Under the pieces are notes generated by a model. The model saw only the letters and a program-made list of their open reading frames with translations, was not told where the DNA came from and made no database searches. 64,000 nt of DNA from Pseudomonadota bacterium (lineage in GTDB: Bacteria > Desulfobacterota > Desulfarculia > Desulfarculales > Desulfarculaceae). The DNA lies in assembly GCA_018896025.1 (NCBI GenBank), contig JAHIND010000001.1:1-64000 (forward strand), read 5' to 3'. The translations under genes and the position numbers were made by a program. Numbering within the stretch: position 1 is the first letter of the stretch; the number at the start of each line of letters is the position of its first letter. Of this stretch, positions 41,505-49,167 are shown one piece after another.

Positions 41505-43187
41505 CTAGCTCGCCAACTGGCGCAGGATGTATTCGGGGGTCAGGTTAAGGCCGTCGTAGCGCCCGATGAAGCGCTGCGCTTGGATGCCCGCCTCTTTCCT
41601 GAGCAGTCCGGCGAACTGGCCGGTGGCGTTGCCCTCGATGACCACCACCTGGCCCGCCTTTTTGAAACGCTCCGCGAACTGATCCGGCACCAGAGGCCAC
41701 ACCTGGCTGAAGTGGCAGGTGGCCACGCTCTGGCCCTCCTCTCCCAAGCGCCGCGCCGCCTCGGCCACCGGCCCCTGGCTGGAGCCCCAGCTCACCAGCA
41801 GAGTGTCCGCGGCCTCGGGGCCCACGAACACCGGTGGCTCCACCTCGGCGCGCAGGCCCTTTTGCTTGGCCAGGCGCTTGTCATTCATGCGCACCCTTAG
41901 CTCCAGGTCCTCGGTGATGTGGCCCTCTTGGTCGTGCTCGTCGCTGTCGGCGATCACCAGCTCCGGCCCCATACCCGGCAAGCGCCGGGGGGAGATGCCG
42001 TCGCCGGTGATGGCGTAGCGCCGGTAGTCCCCGCCCGAGGCCCCGCCCCCGCCGGGGCGCACCGGGGTTAGGCCGCTGAGGTCAAAGGGGGTGAGCGCCC
42101 TGAGGCTGTCGGCCAAAAACTGGTCGGTGAGGATGAACACCGGGGTCTGGTACTTCTCGGCCAGATGCAGAGCCCGGTAACCGGCGGCGAAGCACTGCTT
42201 CACCGAACCGGGAGTGAGGATGGCCCGGGGGAATTCGCCGTGGCCGCCGTGCAGGGCGAACAAGAGGTCGCCCTGCTCGGTGCGGGTAGGCAGGCCGGTG
42301 GCCGGGCCGGGGCGCATGGCCAGGGCGATGACCAAGGGGGTCTCGGTCATGCCCGCCAGGGAGACGCCCTCGGTCATCAGGGCGTAGCCCCCGCCGCTGG
42401 TGCAAACCAAGGCCGGAGCCCCGGCGTAGGAAGCGCCCAGGGCCATGTTCACCGCCGCGATCTCATCCTCGGCCTGCTCGTAGACCACCCCCATCTGCTC
42501 GGCGTGGGCGATCACGGTCAGGGCGATGGCCGTGGAGGGGGTCATGGGGTAGAAGGCCACGAACTTGAGCCCCCCGGCCAGGGCCCCCAGGGCGATGGCC
42601 TGGTTGCCCCCCAGCATCATGCGCTTGTCCGGCTCTTTTTCCGGGGCGGGCGGCTTCAGGCCGTGCTCCTGCCCGGCGGCCCACTGGGAGGCCTTTTCCA
42701 GGGCCTGGCGGTTTTCTTCCACCACCTTGTCGCCCTTTTTCTTGCCGATGGCCGTCTCCAGGGTCTGGGCCACCAGCTCCAGGTCCAGTTTCAAAAGGCT
42801 GGCGGCCACCCCCAGGGCCACGGTGTTGAGGTAGCGCTTGTCGGCCAAATCCTCGTAGGGCACATTCAGGCAGGGGGTCTGGCCGCAACTCAGTCCGGTG
42901 TCGGCCAGAACCACCGCCCCGGCGTTTAACTCCTTGGCATGGCGGGCCAGGGTTTCCTGGTTCAGGGCCACCAGGAGGTCCAGGCCCTCGCAGGGGCTGT
43001 CCAGGTCCTGGGGGGAAAAGCGGATGGTGAAGGTGTTGTGGCCCCCACGCACCCGGGACATGTAATCCTGGGTCACCAGGATGTGGTAGCCGCTTTTCAC
43101 CAGCGCCTTGGCCAATACCTGGCCTATGGTGACCAAGCCCTGGCCTGCCTCGCCGCCTATCATCAGATTCATGCTGCCTTGGGACAT
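41505..43187 (-). CDS. korA: 2-Oxoacid:ferredoxin oxidoreductase, fused gamma-alpha subunit
   Basis: The 560-residue protein joins an N-terminal gamma domain (about 1-185: MIGGEAGQGLVTIGQVLAKAL, SRVRGGHNTF) to the alpha domains (about 205-540: MMLGGNQAIALGALAGG, FYPMTPSTAIA, EDEIAAVNMALGASYAG, TSGGGYALMTEG and a C-terminal transketolase-C-like SWGSSQGPVAEAARRL). This gamma-alpha fusion is usual for KorA of anaerobes. ATG 43187 has AAAGGTGAG upstream; a longer frame extends without a ribosome-binding site. First gene of korAB plus the solute-binding lipoprotein. Confidence 0.92.
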   Translation of the reverse strand: MSQGSMNLMIGGEAGQGLVTIGQVLAKALVKSGYHILVTQDYMSRVRGGHNTFTIRFSPQDLDSPCEGLDLLVALNQETLARHAKELNAGAVVLADTGLSCGQTPCLNVPYEDLADKRYLNTVALGVAASLLKLDLELVAQTLETAIGKKKGDKVVEENRQALEKASQWAAGQEHGLKPPAPEKEPDKRMMLGGNQAIALGALAGGLKFVAFYPMTPSTAIALTVIAHAEQMGVVYEQAEDEIAAVNMALGASYAGAPALVCTSGGGYALMTEGVSLAGMTETPLVIALAMRPGPATGLPTRTEQGDLLFALHGGHGEFPRAILTPGSVKQCFAAGYRALHLAEKYQTPVFILTDQFLADSLRALTPFDLSGLTPVRPGGGGASGGDYRRYAITGDGISPRRLPGMGPELVIADSDEHDQEGHITEDLELRVRMNDKRLAKQKGLRAEVEPPVFVGPEAADTLLVSWGSSQGPVAEAARRLGEEGQSVATCHFSQVWPLVPDQFAERFKKAGQVVVIEGNATGQFAGLLRKEAGIQAQRFIGRYDGLNLTPEYILRQLAS

Positions 43188-43391
43188 CAGCTCACCTTTC
43201 CGCAAAAAGAAAATACCGCCCTCCCAAACCGGGGCGGGTCGCCGTCTTATCTTGCCTATATGGTAGCAAAGGGCGGGCGGCCACACCAAGCGCTGCAAGG
43301 GGGCCTGTTGCCGTGGAGGCGATTATGTGGGAATCTTGCGTCATGAGGCCCGCGCCGGGCCCCAGCTCACACGCCCAGGAGGGTTAGCCGT

Positions 43392-44282
43392 ATGAAAAGT
43401 TTATTGGCTGTATTGCTGGCCGTGGCCCTGTTGGCCGGGTTCACTCCGGCCCTGGCCGCCTGGCAGGTGGTTTCTCAGCAAACCCTGCCCGGCTCGGGGC
43501 ACCCCGAATCAGTGACCTACGACCCCGAGGGCCAGGCGCTGTACATGAGCAACTTCGGCGAAGCCTTAAAACCCACCCTCAAGGACGGCAAGGGCTTCAT
43601 CAGCAAGCTGGACATCAAGGGCAAGGTCCTGGAGCCCAAGTTCCTGCCGGGGCCTGGCGACAAGCTCAACAAACCCAAAGGGTTGTGGGCCGAGGCCGGG
43701 CGCCTGTGGGCCGCGGACATCGACTCGGTGTGGTGCTTTGACCTGAAGACCAAAAAAGGCCGCCGCCTGGCTCTGCCCGGAGCCCAGTTCGCCAACGACC
43801 TTACCGTGTCCGAGGGCAAGCTCTACGTCAGCGACACCGCCGGCGGACGCATCTACCTGGTGCAACCGGCTGATTTTCTTAACACCGAGACCAAGGTGCG
43901 GGTGATGCTCAGCCCCACCGGCTTCCACCCCAACGGGGTGTGGCCCGCGCCGGGCGGCGGGATCGTCATCGCCGCCAAGAAGGACCTGGGCGGCCTCGGC
44001 GGGCTCTACCAGGCCCAAGACGTGGGGCAGATGAGCCAGATTCGCGGCGACCTGGGTCACTTGGACGGGGTGGCCATGCTCAGCGACGGCTCCTACCTCT
44101 ACACCGACTGGGCGGGCCACGGCCTGTTCCTGTTGAGCGGGGGCGGCGGCCCGGTGAAGCTGGCCAGCGGCTTCAAGGGCCCGGCCGACTTCGCCCTGAT
44201 ACCTCGGGGCAAGGGCTACCTGGTGGTGGTGCCGGATTTGGTCACCGGCGAGGTGCATTTCATCGAACTAGTGAACAAGTAG
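43392..44282 (+). CDS. Secreted beta-propeller protein (SMP-30/gluconolactonase-like)
   Basis: The 296-residue protein has a signal peptide (KSLLAVLLAVALLAGFTPALA, cleavage before AWQVV) and propeller repeats of SMP-30/NHL character: GHPESVTYDPEGQALYMSNFG, LNKPKGLWAEAGRLWAADIDSVW, FANDLTVSEGKLYVSDTAGGRIY, FHPNGVWPAPGG and LDGVAMLSDGSYLYTDW. Members are lactonases or carbohydrate-sensing periplasmic proteins; the substrate here is unknown. AGGAGG lies 8 nt upstream. A strong terminator follows 8 nt after the stop codon. Confidence 0.75.
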   Translation: MKSLLAVLLAVALLAGFTPALAAWQVVSQQTLPGSGHPESVTYDPEGQALYMSNFGEALKPTLKDGKGFISKLDIKGKVLEPKFLPGPGDKLNKPKGLWAEAGRLWAADIDSVWCFDLKTKKGRRLALPGAQFANDLTVSEGKLYVSDTAGGRIYLVQPADFLNTETKVRVMLSPTGFHPNGVWPAPGGGIVIAAKKDLGGLGGLYQAQDVGQMSQIRGDLGHLDGVAMLSDGSYLYTDWAGHGLFLLSGGGGPVKLASGFKGPADFALIPRGKGYLVVVPDLVTGEVHFIELVNK

Positions 44283-44290
44283 GCAATAAA

Positions 44291-44319
44291 AAGCGAGCCC
44301 GGACCGGGCTCGCTTTTTT
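44291..44319 (+). terminator. Rho-independent terminator after the beta-propeller gene
   Basis: AAGCGAGCCC-GGACC-GGGCTCGCTT forms a 10-bp stem ending in TTTTTT. Confidence 0.93.
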
Positions 44320-44352
44320 GTTCTTCCAAGTTGCCGGCCTAGCAGCTATCCC

Positions 44353-44475
44353 CCGGCACAGCCAGGCGCCGCCAGGCAAGGCGACCGACGAGCGAGGACC
44401 GCAGGCGTAGCCAGTGCCTACGTTGAGGATCCGAGCGAAGTCGGCAACACAGTATGGCGGTGGCTGGCGCGGCCG
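44353..44475 (+). repeat. Dispersed palindromic repeat, copy H1
   Basis: Full copy, first of a tandem pair: CCGGCACAGCCAGGCGCC left end, GGCGTAG-CCAGTGC-CTACG hairpin, GGTGGCTGGCGCGGCCG right end. With H2 and the terminator it fills the 319-bp gap 44283-44601. Confidence 0.88.
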
Positions 44476-44478
44476 AAC

Positions 44479-44600
44479 CCGGCACAGCCAGGTGGGCGAG
44501 AGCCGGGCGACCGGCGAGCGCAGGCCGCAGGCGTATTTTTTTATACGCCGAGGCCTAAGCGATGCCGGCAACACAGCTATCGGCCGCCTGGCGCAGCCGG
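44479..44600 (+). repeat. Dispersed palindromic repeat, copy H2
   Basis: Full copy: hairpin GGCGTAT-TTTTTT-ATACGCC, right end CCGCCTGGCGCAGCCGG. It belongs to a different sequence subtype from H1, so this pair is not a simple recent duplication. It ends 1 nt from the hdrB-like stop codon. Confidence 0.9.
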
Positions 44601-44601
44601 A

Positions 44602-45474
44602 CTAATCTCGCCGTAGGAAGCTGATCAGGTACTCGCCATTGGGGGTGTTGCGGTCCAAGGCCACGTCCTTGGCGGTGAGGCCCATGCAGAGGCCCAATAG
44701 CTGGGGATAGAGCACCGGCCCCTCGATGAGTTCCCTTTGGGGGGGCGGCCCGGCCAGGGAATAGGCCCACTCGGCCTGCATCTGGCTGTAGGCGCAGGCG
44801 ATCACCAGGATGTCCGCCTTGGCGTCGCGGGCCTCGCTGAGGCGCCGCCGGATGGTGGCCAGGGCCAAATCCTCGTTGCGCTCGCGCACCGGGGCCCCGC
44901 AGCAGCTCAAGCGCCCGGCCCAGGTCACCGGGGTGGCCCCGGTCACCTTCACCAGGTCATCGATGAGGTGCAAGTTGCTGGGGTCGTCGAAATGGGTCAC
45001 CTCGCTGGGGCGCACCGCGTGGCAGCCGTAGAGGATGGCCGCCCGGAGCAGCTCGTAGGGCCTTTTCACCCGGCTTTGCAGCTCGGCCATGCCCACGTCG
45101 TCGTGCATCACCTGCAGGATGTGGCGCACCTGCACCTTGCCCGAATAGTTCAGGCCCTCGGCGGCCAGCTCGGCGTTGATCTCCCTGAGCAGCTCGGGGT
45201 TGTCGGCCAAGAACTTCTGGGCCCGCTTCAGCGCGCCGAAGCAGCACTTGCAGGGGGTGGTGATGTTGAGCTCCCGGGACTCGGCCAGGGCCAGGCCCCG
45301 GGCGGCGGAGAGCATGTAGGAGCGGAAGTACAGGTGGCGCATGGGGTAGCCGCAGCAGGGGAACTCCAGGTCCACCAGCTCCACCCCCAGATCACCCAGC
45401 ACCCGGCGGGTGGCGATCTCGTAGTGGGGCACGTAGTAGGGAATCTTGCACCCCAGGAACAAAGCGTATTTCAT
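44602..45474 (-). CDS. hdrB: HdrB-like heterodisulfide reductase subunit
   Basis: This 290-residue protein has two CCG domains (PF02754 type). The first holds GCKIPYYV, FPCCGYPMR and TPCKCCFGAL; the second YGCHAVRP, LSCCGAPVR and IACAYSQMQAE. In HdrB these Cys bind two non-cubane [4Fe-4S] clusters that reduce a disulfide. ATG 45474 overlaps the stop of the upstream fusion gene (TGATGA). In a non-methanogen the substrate is unknown; a protein disulfide or DsrC-like thiol is a common suggestion. Confidence 0.9.
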   Translation of the reverse strand: MKYALFLGCKIPYYVPHYEIATRRVLGDLGVELVDLEFPCCGYPMRHLYFRSYMLSAARGLALAESRELNITTPCKCCFGALKRAQKFLADNPELLREINAELAAEGLNYSGKVQVRHILQVMHDDVGMAELQSRVKRPYELLRAAILYGCHAVRPSEVTHFDDPSNLHLIDDLVKVTGATPVTWAGRLSCCGAPVRERNEDLALATIRRRLSEARDAKADILVIACAYSQMQAEWAYSLAGPPPQRELIEGPVLYPQLLGLCMGLTAKDVALDRNTPNGEYLISFLRRD

Positions 45475-47135
45475 CAGCAACTCTCCCCTTGCTCCTGCCG
45501 GGCGGCGGCCAGATTCCTAAGCTCGTAGAGCACGTCGGCCACCTTGACCCCCTGGGGGCAGGCCTCCTGGCAGCGGTAGCAGGTGAGGCAATACCAGGTC
45601 ATGCGCGCGCCCATGGCCTCGTCGGCCAGGCCCAGGCCCAGGGTGTGCATGATCTGGTGGGGCAAAAGGTCCAGCTCCTTCTTGGGGTCCTCGTAGGAGA
45701 ACACCACTGGGCAGGAGTTGGAGCAGGTGGCGCAGCGGTAGCAATTGCGGAAGGTGTCCGCCTGCACCGAAAGGCCCAGGTCCTTTTGGAACTCGCCGTT
45801 GCTCACCTTGAAGGGCGCGACGGAGCGGCTGGGCCCGGCGGTTTCCAAGGCCTTTTTGGCCACCGTGCGGGTGGTGGGGCCGTAGCCCGCCTCCTCCAGG
45901 TCGTCCTTCATGGCGAACCACAGGTCCTGCAGGTTGATGCCCACCGGGCACAGGCGAGTGCAGCGCAGGCAGCTGGTGCACATGTAGGCCCCCTGGCGCA
46001 TCACGTCCAGCATCTCGCCGTAGTCGGTCTTGCCCCGGACCAGGCGGCCCAGGGCGATGAGCTTCTCCGAGGGCAGCACGCTCAGGTTGGGCACGTGCTT
46101 GACCGCCTCGGCCACCGAGCAGTGCACCGAACAGGCCCCGCAGTGGGTGCACACGTCCAACTCCAGGGCCCGCACCAGGGCCCTGGCCGCCGGGTCCATC
46201 TCCTCGCGAGGCACCGCCACCCGGATCATGAGCAGCAGCGGCCCGGTGAAGATGTGCAGGAACTTGCTGAAGGGCAATATGGCCAGGGCGGCGAAGGCGG
46301 CCAAAAAATGTAGGTAATACAGCCACAAGGCGGTATGGGCTGCCTCCAGCCAACCGGCCATGGGAGCCATGAGCCGGGACAAGGGCCAGGAGGCGAAGGC
46401 CCACTGGGGATTGTCGTGACAGTCCACGCAGCTGTCGTTGTGCAGTTCCAGGCCCCGCTCCATGAGCTCCAGCCCGGCGGGCACCTGGCCTTCGGGGAAG
46501 GCCACGCCGTAGTGATCCCGCCACACCTGGCCCAGGGCGGCCCGGTCGTTATCCTCGGGGAGGTCGCCGTATTCGGCGATCATGGAATCGAAGCTGTGCA
46601 CACTGACGATCTTGGCCCCCTCCAGGGCAAAGCCCGAGAGCACCAGCAGGGCCAGGAGGCCCAAGGCGGCCCGGTCGGCCCAATGGGTGGTGCGGCGCAG
46701 GCCGGGCAGCCTGAGACGCCGCCACATGGCCATTACCGCCCCGGCCAGGAGCATCACCCCGAACAGGTTGCGCAAGAACAGCCAGGGATTGAGGGTGGCG
46801 GTGAAGCTGGGAATGAGCACCGGCCCCAGGGCGTGCAAAAAGATGAGCCCCATCATGCCCCAGAAGATGAGCATGTGGGCGGCCCAGGCCCAGCGACTGT
46901 GCCCCAGGCTGCGGCGCTGGAACAGGCCGTCCAAGACCAGGGCGGCCATCATGGGTCCCAGGCTGCGGCCGCGCAAGGCGCGGGCCAGACCCTTCAAGGA
47001 GGCGCTCAATCTTTGGGCAGGGGTGTAGTTTCGTGATTCAGGCCCGATGGAGGTGGTCAGCCAGCGTCCCAGCTTGTAAGCCAGGCCCAGGGCCAACAGG
47101 GCCAGGGAGGTATATAAGGCCAGGTCAAAGAGCAT
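45474..47135 (-). CDS. Membrane cytochrome b / heme c / four [4Fe-4S] fusion (HdrC-like)
   Basis: This 553-residue respiratory protein starts with membrane helices of NarI/cytochrome b type (first helix at about 4-24, then a group from about 70 to 180 and two near 255-310). A heme c motif CVDCH occurs at residues 236-240 between membrane segments. Four C-x2-C-x2-C-x3-C motifs begin at Cys329, Cys386, Cys465 and Cys516; the last pair forms the HdrC-like module. It probably takes electrons from the quinone pool or periplasm to the HdrB-like partner. ATG 47135 has GGAGG 8 nt upstream. Confidence 0.85.
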   Translation of the reverse strand: MLFDLALYTSLALLALGLAYKLGRWLTTSIGPESRNYTPAQRLSASLKGLARALRGRSLGPMMAALVLDGLFQRRSLGHSRWAWAAHMLIFWGMMGLIFLHALGPVLIPSFTATLNPWLFLRNLFGVMLLAGAVMAMWRRLRLPGLRRTTHWADRAALGLLALLVLSGFALEGAKIVSVHSFDSMIAEYGDLPEDNDRAALGQVWRDHYGVAFPEGQVPAGLELMERGLELHNDSCVDCHDNPQWAFASWPLSRLMAPMAGWLEAAHTALWLYYLHFLAAFAALAILPFSKFLHIFTGPLLLMIRVAVPREEMDPAARALVRALELDVCTHCGACSVHCSVAEAVKHVPNLSVLPSEKLIALGRLVRGKTDYGEMLDVMRQGAYMCTSCLRCTRLCPVGINLQDLWFAMKDDLEEAGYGPTTRTVAKKALETAGPSRSVAPFKVSNGEFQKDLGLSVQADTFRNCYRCATCSNSCPVVFSYEDPKKELDLLPHQIMHTLGLGLADEAMGARMTWYCLTCYRCQEACPQGVKVADVLYELRNLAAARQEQGESC

Positions 47136-47445
47136 TGGGCGGTCCTCCGCGCTCACGGAAATTTACCGGTCAGGCCACCCGTCCATAGGCATGCCCGCCG
47201 GCGCTTCCTAGGCTCTGAGCCGTCCACCCTCTGAACCGTGCCACCTTTCCTCCCCGGTGCACGGCCCGCTCTTCCAGCGCCCAGCCTGAGAAGCCTTTAG
47301 CCCACTTGGCCGATATGCTTTTAATATAGCACTATTACAATCGGCCAAAACAATCAGTCGCCGGTTGACTACCGGCGACCCATGGTTCCAAATATAGACA
47401 CGAGATGAATTTTTTGCCACTGCGCGAAATAGGAGGTTTGCGGCC
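47136..47445. other. Intergenic region with two inverted repeats
   Basis: TTGGCCGAT (47306-47314) is repeated inversely as ATCGGCCAA (47340-47348), enclosing an AT-rich stretch with TATAGC/TAATAG. Close by, GTCGCCGGT-TGACT-ACCGGCGAC (47357-47379) is a perfect 9-bp stem-loop about 67 nt before pfpI. These may be operators or a 5' UTR structure. Nothing else seen. Confidence 0.5.
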
Positions 47446-47964
47446 ATGCCTCTCACCGGCAGGAAAATCGCCATTTTGACGGAAGAATTGTTCAATGAAT
47501 TCGAACTGATCTACCCCTACTACCGCCTCCAGGAAGCCGGGGCGGCGGTGACGGTGGTGGGCACCGGCGGGGGCATGACTTACCGCGCCAAGAGCGGACT
47601 CAGCTTTGTGAGCGACAAGGGCAGCGGCGAGGTGGGCGCCGGGGATTTCGACGGCTTGGTCATCCCCGGCGGCTACGCCCCGGACCATATGCGCCGCCAC
47701 AAGGCCACGGTGAAGCTGGTCAGGGACATATTCATCGCGGGCAAGCCGGTGGGGGCCATCTGCCACGCCGGGTGGATGCTGGCCTCGGCCGAGGTGCTTT
47801 CGGGCAAGCGCTGCACCAGCTTTTTCGCCATCAAGGACGACCTGGTGCACGCCGGGGCCCAGTGGGAAGACGCCGAGGTGGTGGTGGACGGCAACCTGAT
47901 CACCAGCCGCACCCCGGACGACCTGCCCGCCTTCATGAAGGCCTATATCGCCGCCTTCAAGTAG
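47446..47964 (+). CDS. DJ-1/PfpI family protein
   Basis: The 172-residue protein of the class I glutamine amidotransferase-like fold has the nucleophile elbow AICHAGW with its Cys-His pair (about residues 107-108), the conserved Glu in LTEELFNEFELIYPYYRLQEAG, and IPGGYAPDHMRR. PfpI/YhbO-type proteins act as proteases, chaperones or protein/glyoxal deglycases in stress response; the precise activity cannot be read. GGAGG lies 9 nt upstream of the ATG. A partial dispersed repeat follows the stop codon. Confidence 0.88.
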   Translation: MPLTGRKIAILTEELFNEFELIYPYYRLQEAGAAVTVVGTGGGMTYRAKSGLSFVSDKGSGEVGAGDFDGLVIPGGYAPDHMRRHKATVKLVRDIFIAGKPVGAICHAGWMLASAEVLSGKRCTSFFAIKDDLVHAGAQWEDAEVVVDGNLITSRTPDDLPAFMKAYIAAFK

Positions 47965-47983
47965 CCGGGGTTAAGTCGCGGCA

Positions 47984-48020
47984 CGGGCGATGCCGGCAAC
48001 GCAGTATGCCGGTGGCTGGC
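47984..48020 (+). repeat. Dispersed palindromic repeat, partial copy I (right end)
   Basis: Only the right terminal segment remains: GGGCGATGCCGGCAACGCAG then TATGCCGGTGGCTGGC. It lies between pfpI and trmB. Confidence 0.65.
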
Positions 48021-48047
48021 AAAGACGACTGTGCTAAAGTTGCGGCC

Positions 48048-48980
48048 ATGACCGCACCCTACCTATCGCTGGACCCCCTGGTGCCCTGGCGGCAACTGCC
48101 CCGGCCCATCGCCTGGGACCAGGTCTTCGGCCGCGACGCCCCCCTGGAGCTGGAGATCGGCTGCGGCAACGGAGAGGTGCTGACCCGCCGCGCCGGGGAG
48201 CGCCCCGGAGTGAACCTAGTGGGCCTGGACGTGGACTGGGTCTCGGCCCGGCGGGCGCTACGGCGCATCAATCTGGCCGGTCTGGGCAACGCCGTGGTGG
48301 TGCAGACCGAGGCGGCCTTGGGCCTGGAGCGGCTGTTCACCCCCCAGAGCCTGGCCGGGGTGTGGTGCCTGTTCCCCCGGCCCTGGCCCAGGCCCTGCGA
48401 CGCCCATCACCGCCTGTTCTCCAACCGCTTCCTGCGCCTTCTCAATAGCCGCCTGGCCCCGGAGGCCACCTGCCGCCTGGTCACCGACTTCAAGCCCTTT
48501 GCCGACTGGGTGGGAGGGCAGGTCCCCGGCAGCGGCCTGGAGGCCGCCTGGCGAGACATCCCGCCCACGGTGAACAGCAAGTACGAGCGCAAGTGGCAGG
48601 GCCAGGGGCAGCAGGTATTCTATGAACTGACCCTGGTCAAGGCTGAGCACCAGCCCTGGCCCAACCCCGAGGAGCCGGTTTTGCACTACCCTCATTTTGA
48701 AAGCATGGACCCCGAGGCCCTGACCACCTGGGAGGACTGGGGCGAAATCAGCGTGCTGTGCAAGGATGTGCTCTACGACCGGGAGGCCAGGCGGGCGCTA
48801 CTTCGCATGGTGGTCTTGGAAGACCACCTGGAGCAGGCCTTTTATCTGGAACTGATGCCCAAGCCCCAGGGAGGGCACCTGCTGCGCCCGGCGCCGGGCT
48901 GCGGGGTCTTGCCCAGCCTGGGGGTGCAGCGGGCCTTGGAGCTGACCGCCCAAAGATTGAGTGCAAACCAACCCACCTAG
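48048..48980 (+). CDS. trmB: tRNA (guanine-N7-)-methyltransferase with C-terminal extension
   Basis: The N-terminal 200 residues are a SAM-dependent TrmB that methylates G46 of tRNA: LEIGCGNGEVLTRRA (SAM motif), NLVGLDVDWVSARRALRRI, CLFPRPWPRPCDAHHRLF (equivalent of the PDPWPK/RHxKRR motif) and SKYERKW near 185. Total length is 310 residues, about 80-100 longer than usual; the extra C-terminal part (from about 200) has no recognised domain. A weak ribosome-binding site precedes ATG 48048; the frame is open further upstream but crosses pfpI. Confidence 0.85.
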   Translation: MTAPYLSLDPLVPWRQLPRPIAWDQVFGRDAPLELEIGCGNGEVLTRRAGERPGVNLVGLDVDWVSARRALRRINLAGLGNAVVVQTEAALGLERLFTPQSLAGVWCLFPRPWPRPCDAHHRLFSNRFLRLLNSRLAPEATCRLVTDFKPFADWVGGQVPGSGLEAAWRDIPPTVNSKYERKWQGQGQQVFYELTLVKAEHQPWPNPEEPVLHYPHFESMDPEALTTWEDWGEISVLCKDVLYDREARRALLRMVVLEDHLEQAFYLELMPKPQGGHLLRPAPGCGVLPSLGVQRALELTAQRLSANQPT

Positions 48981-49043
48981 CGTTTAGCCGGCTCTCGTCT
49001 CAAAACTGCATTTACTTTATCGGGGGACGGTTTGTTCCCAGGC

Positions 49044-49165
49044 CCGGCACAGTCAGCCGCCGGCAGACAAGGCGTCTGGCGAGCGAGGGACGCAGGCGTA
49101 GCCAAGCCTACGCTGAGGACCGAGCGCAGCCAGCAACGCAGTATGCCGGTGGCTGGCGCAGCCGG
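49044..49165 (+). repeat. Dispersed palindromic repeat, copy J
   Basis: Full copy of the second subtype: CCGGCACAGTCAGCCGCCGG left end, GGCGTAG-CCAAGC-CTACGCT hairpin, CCGGTGGCTGGCGCAGCCGG right end. It ends 2 nt from the truD stop codon. Confidence 0.9.
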
Positions 49166-49167
49166 AC

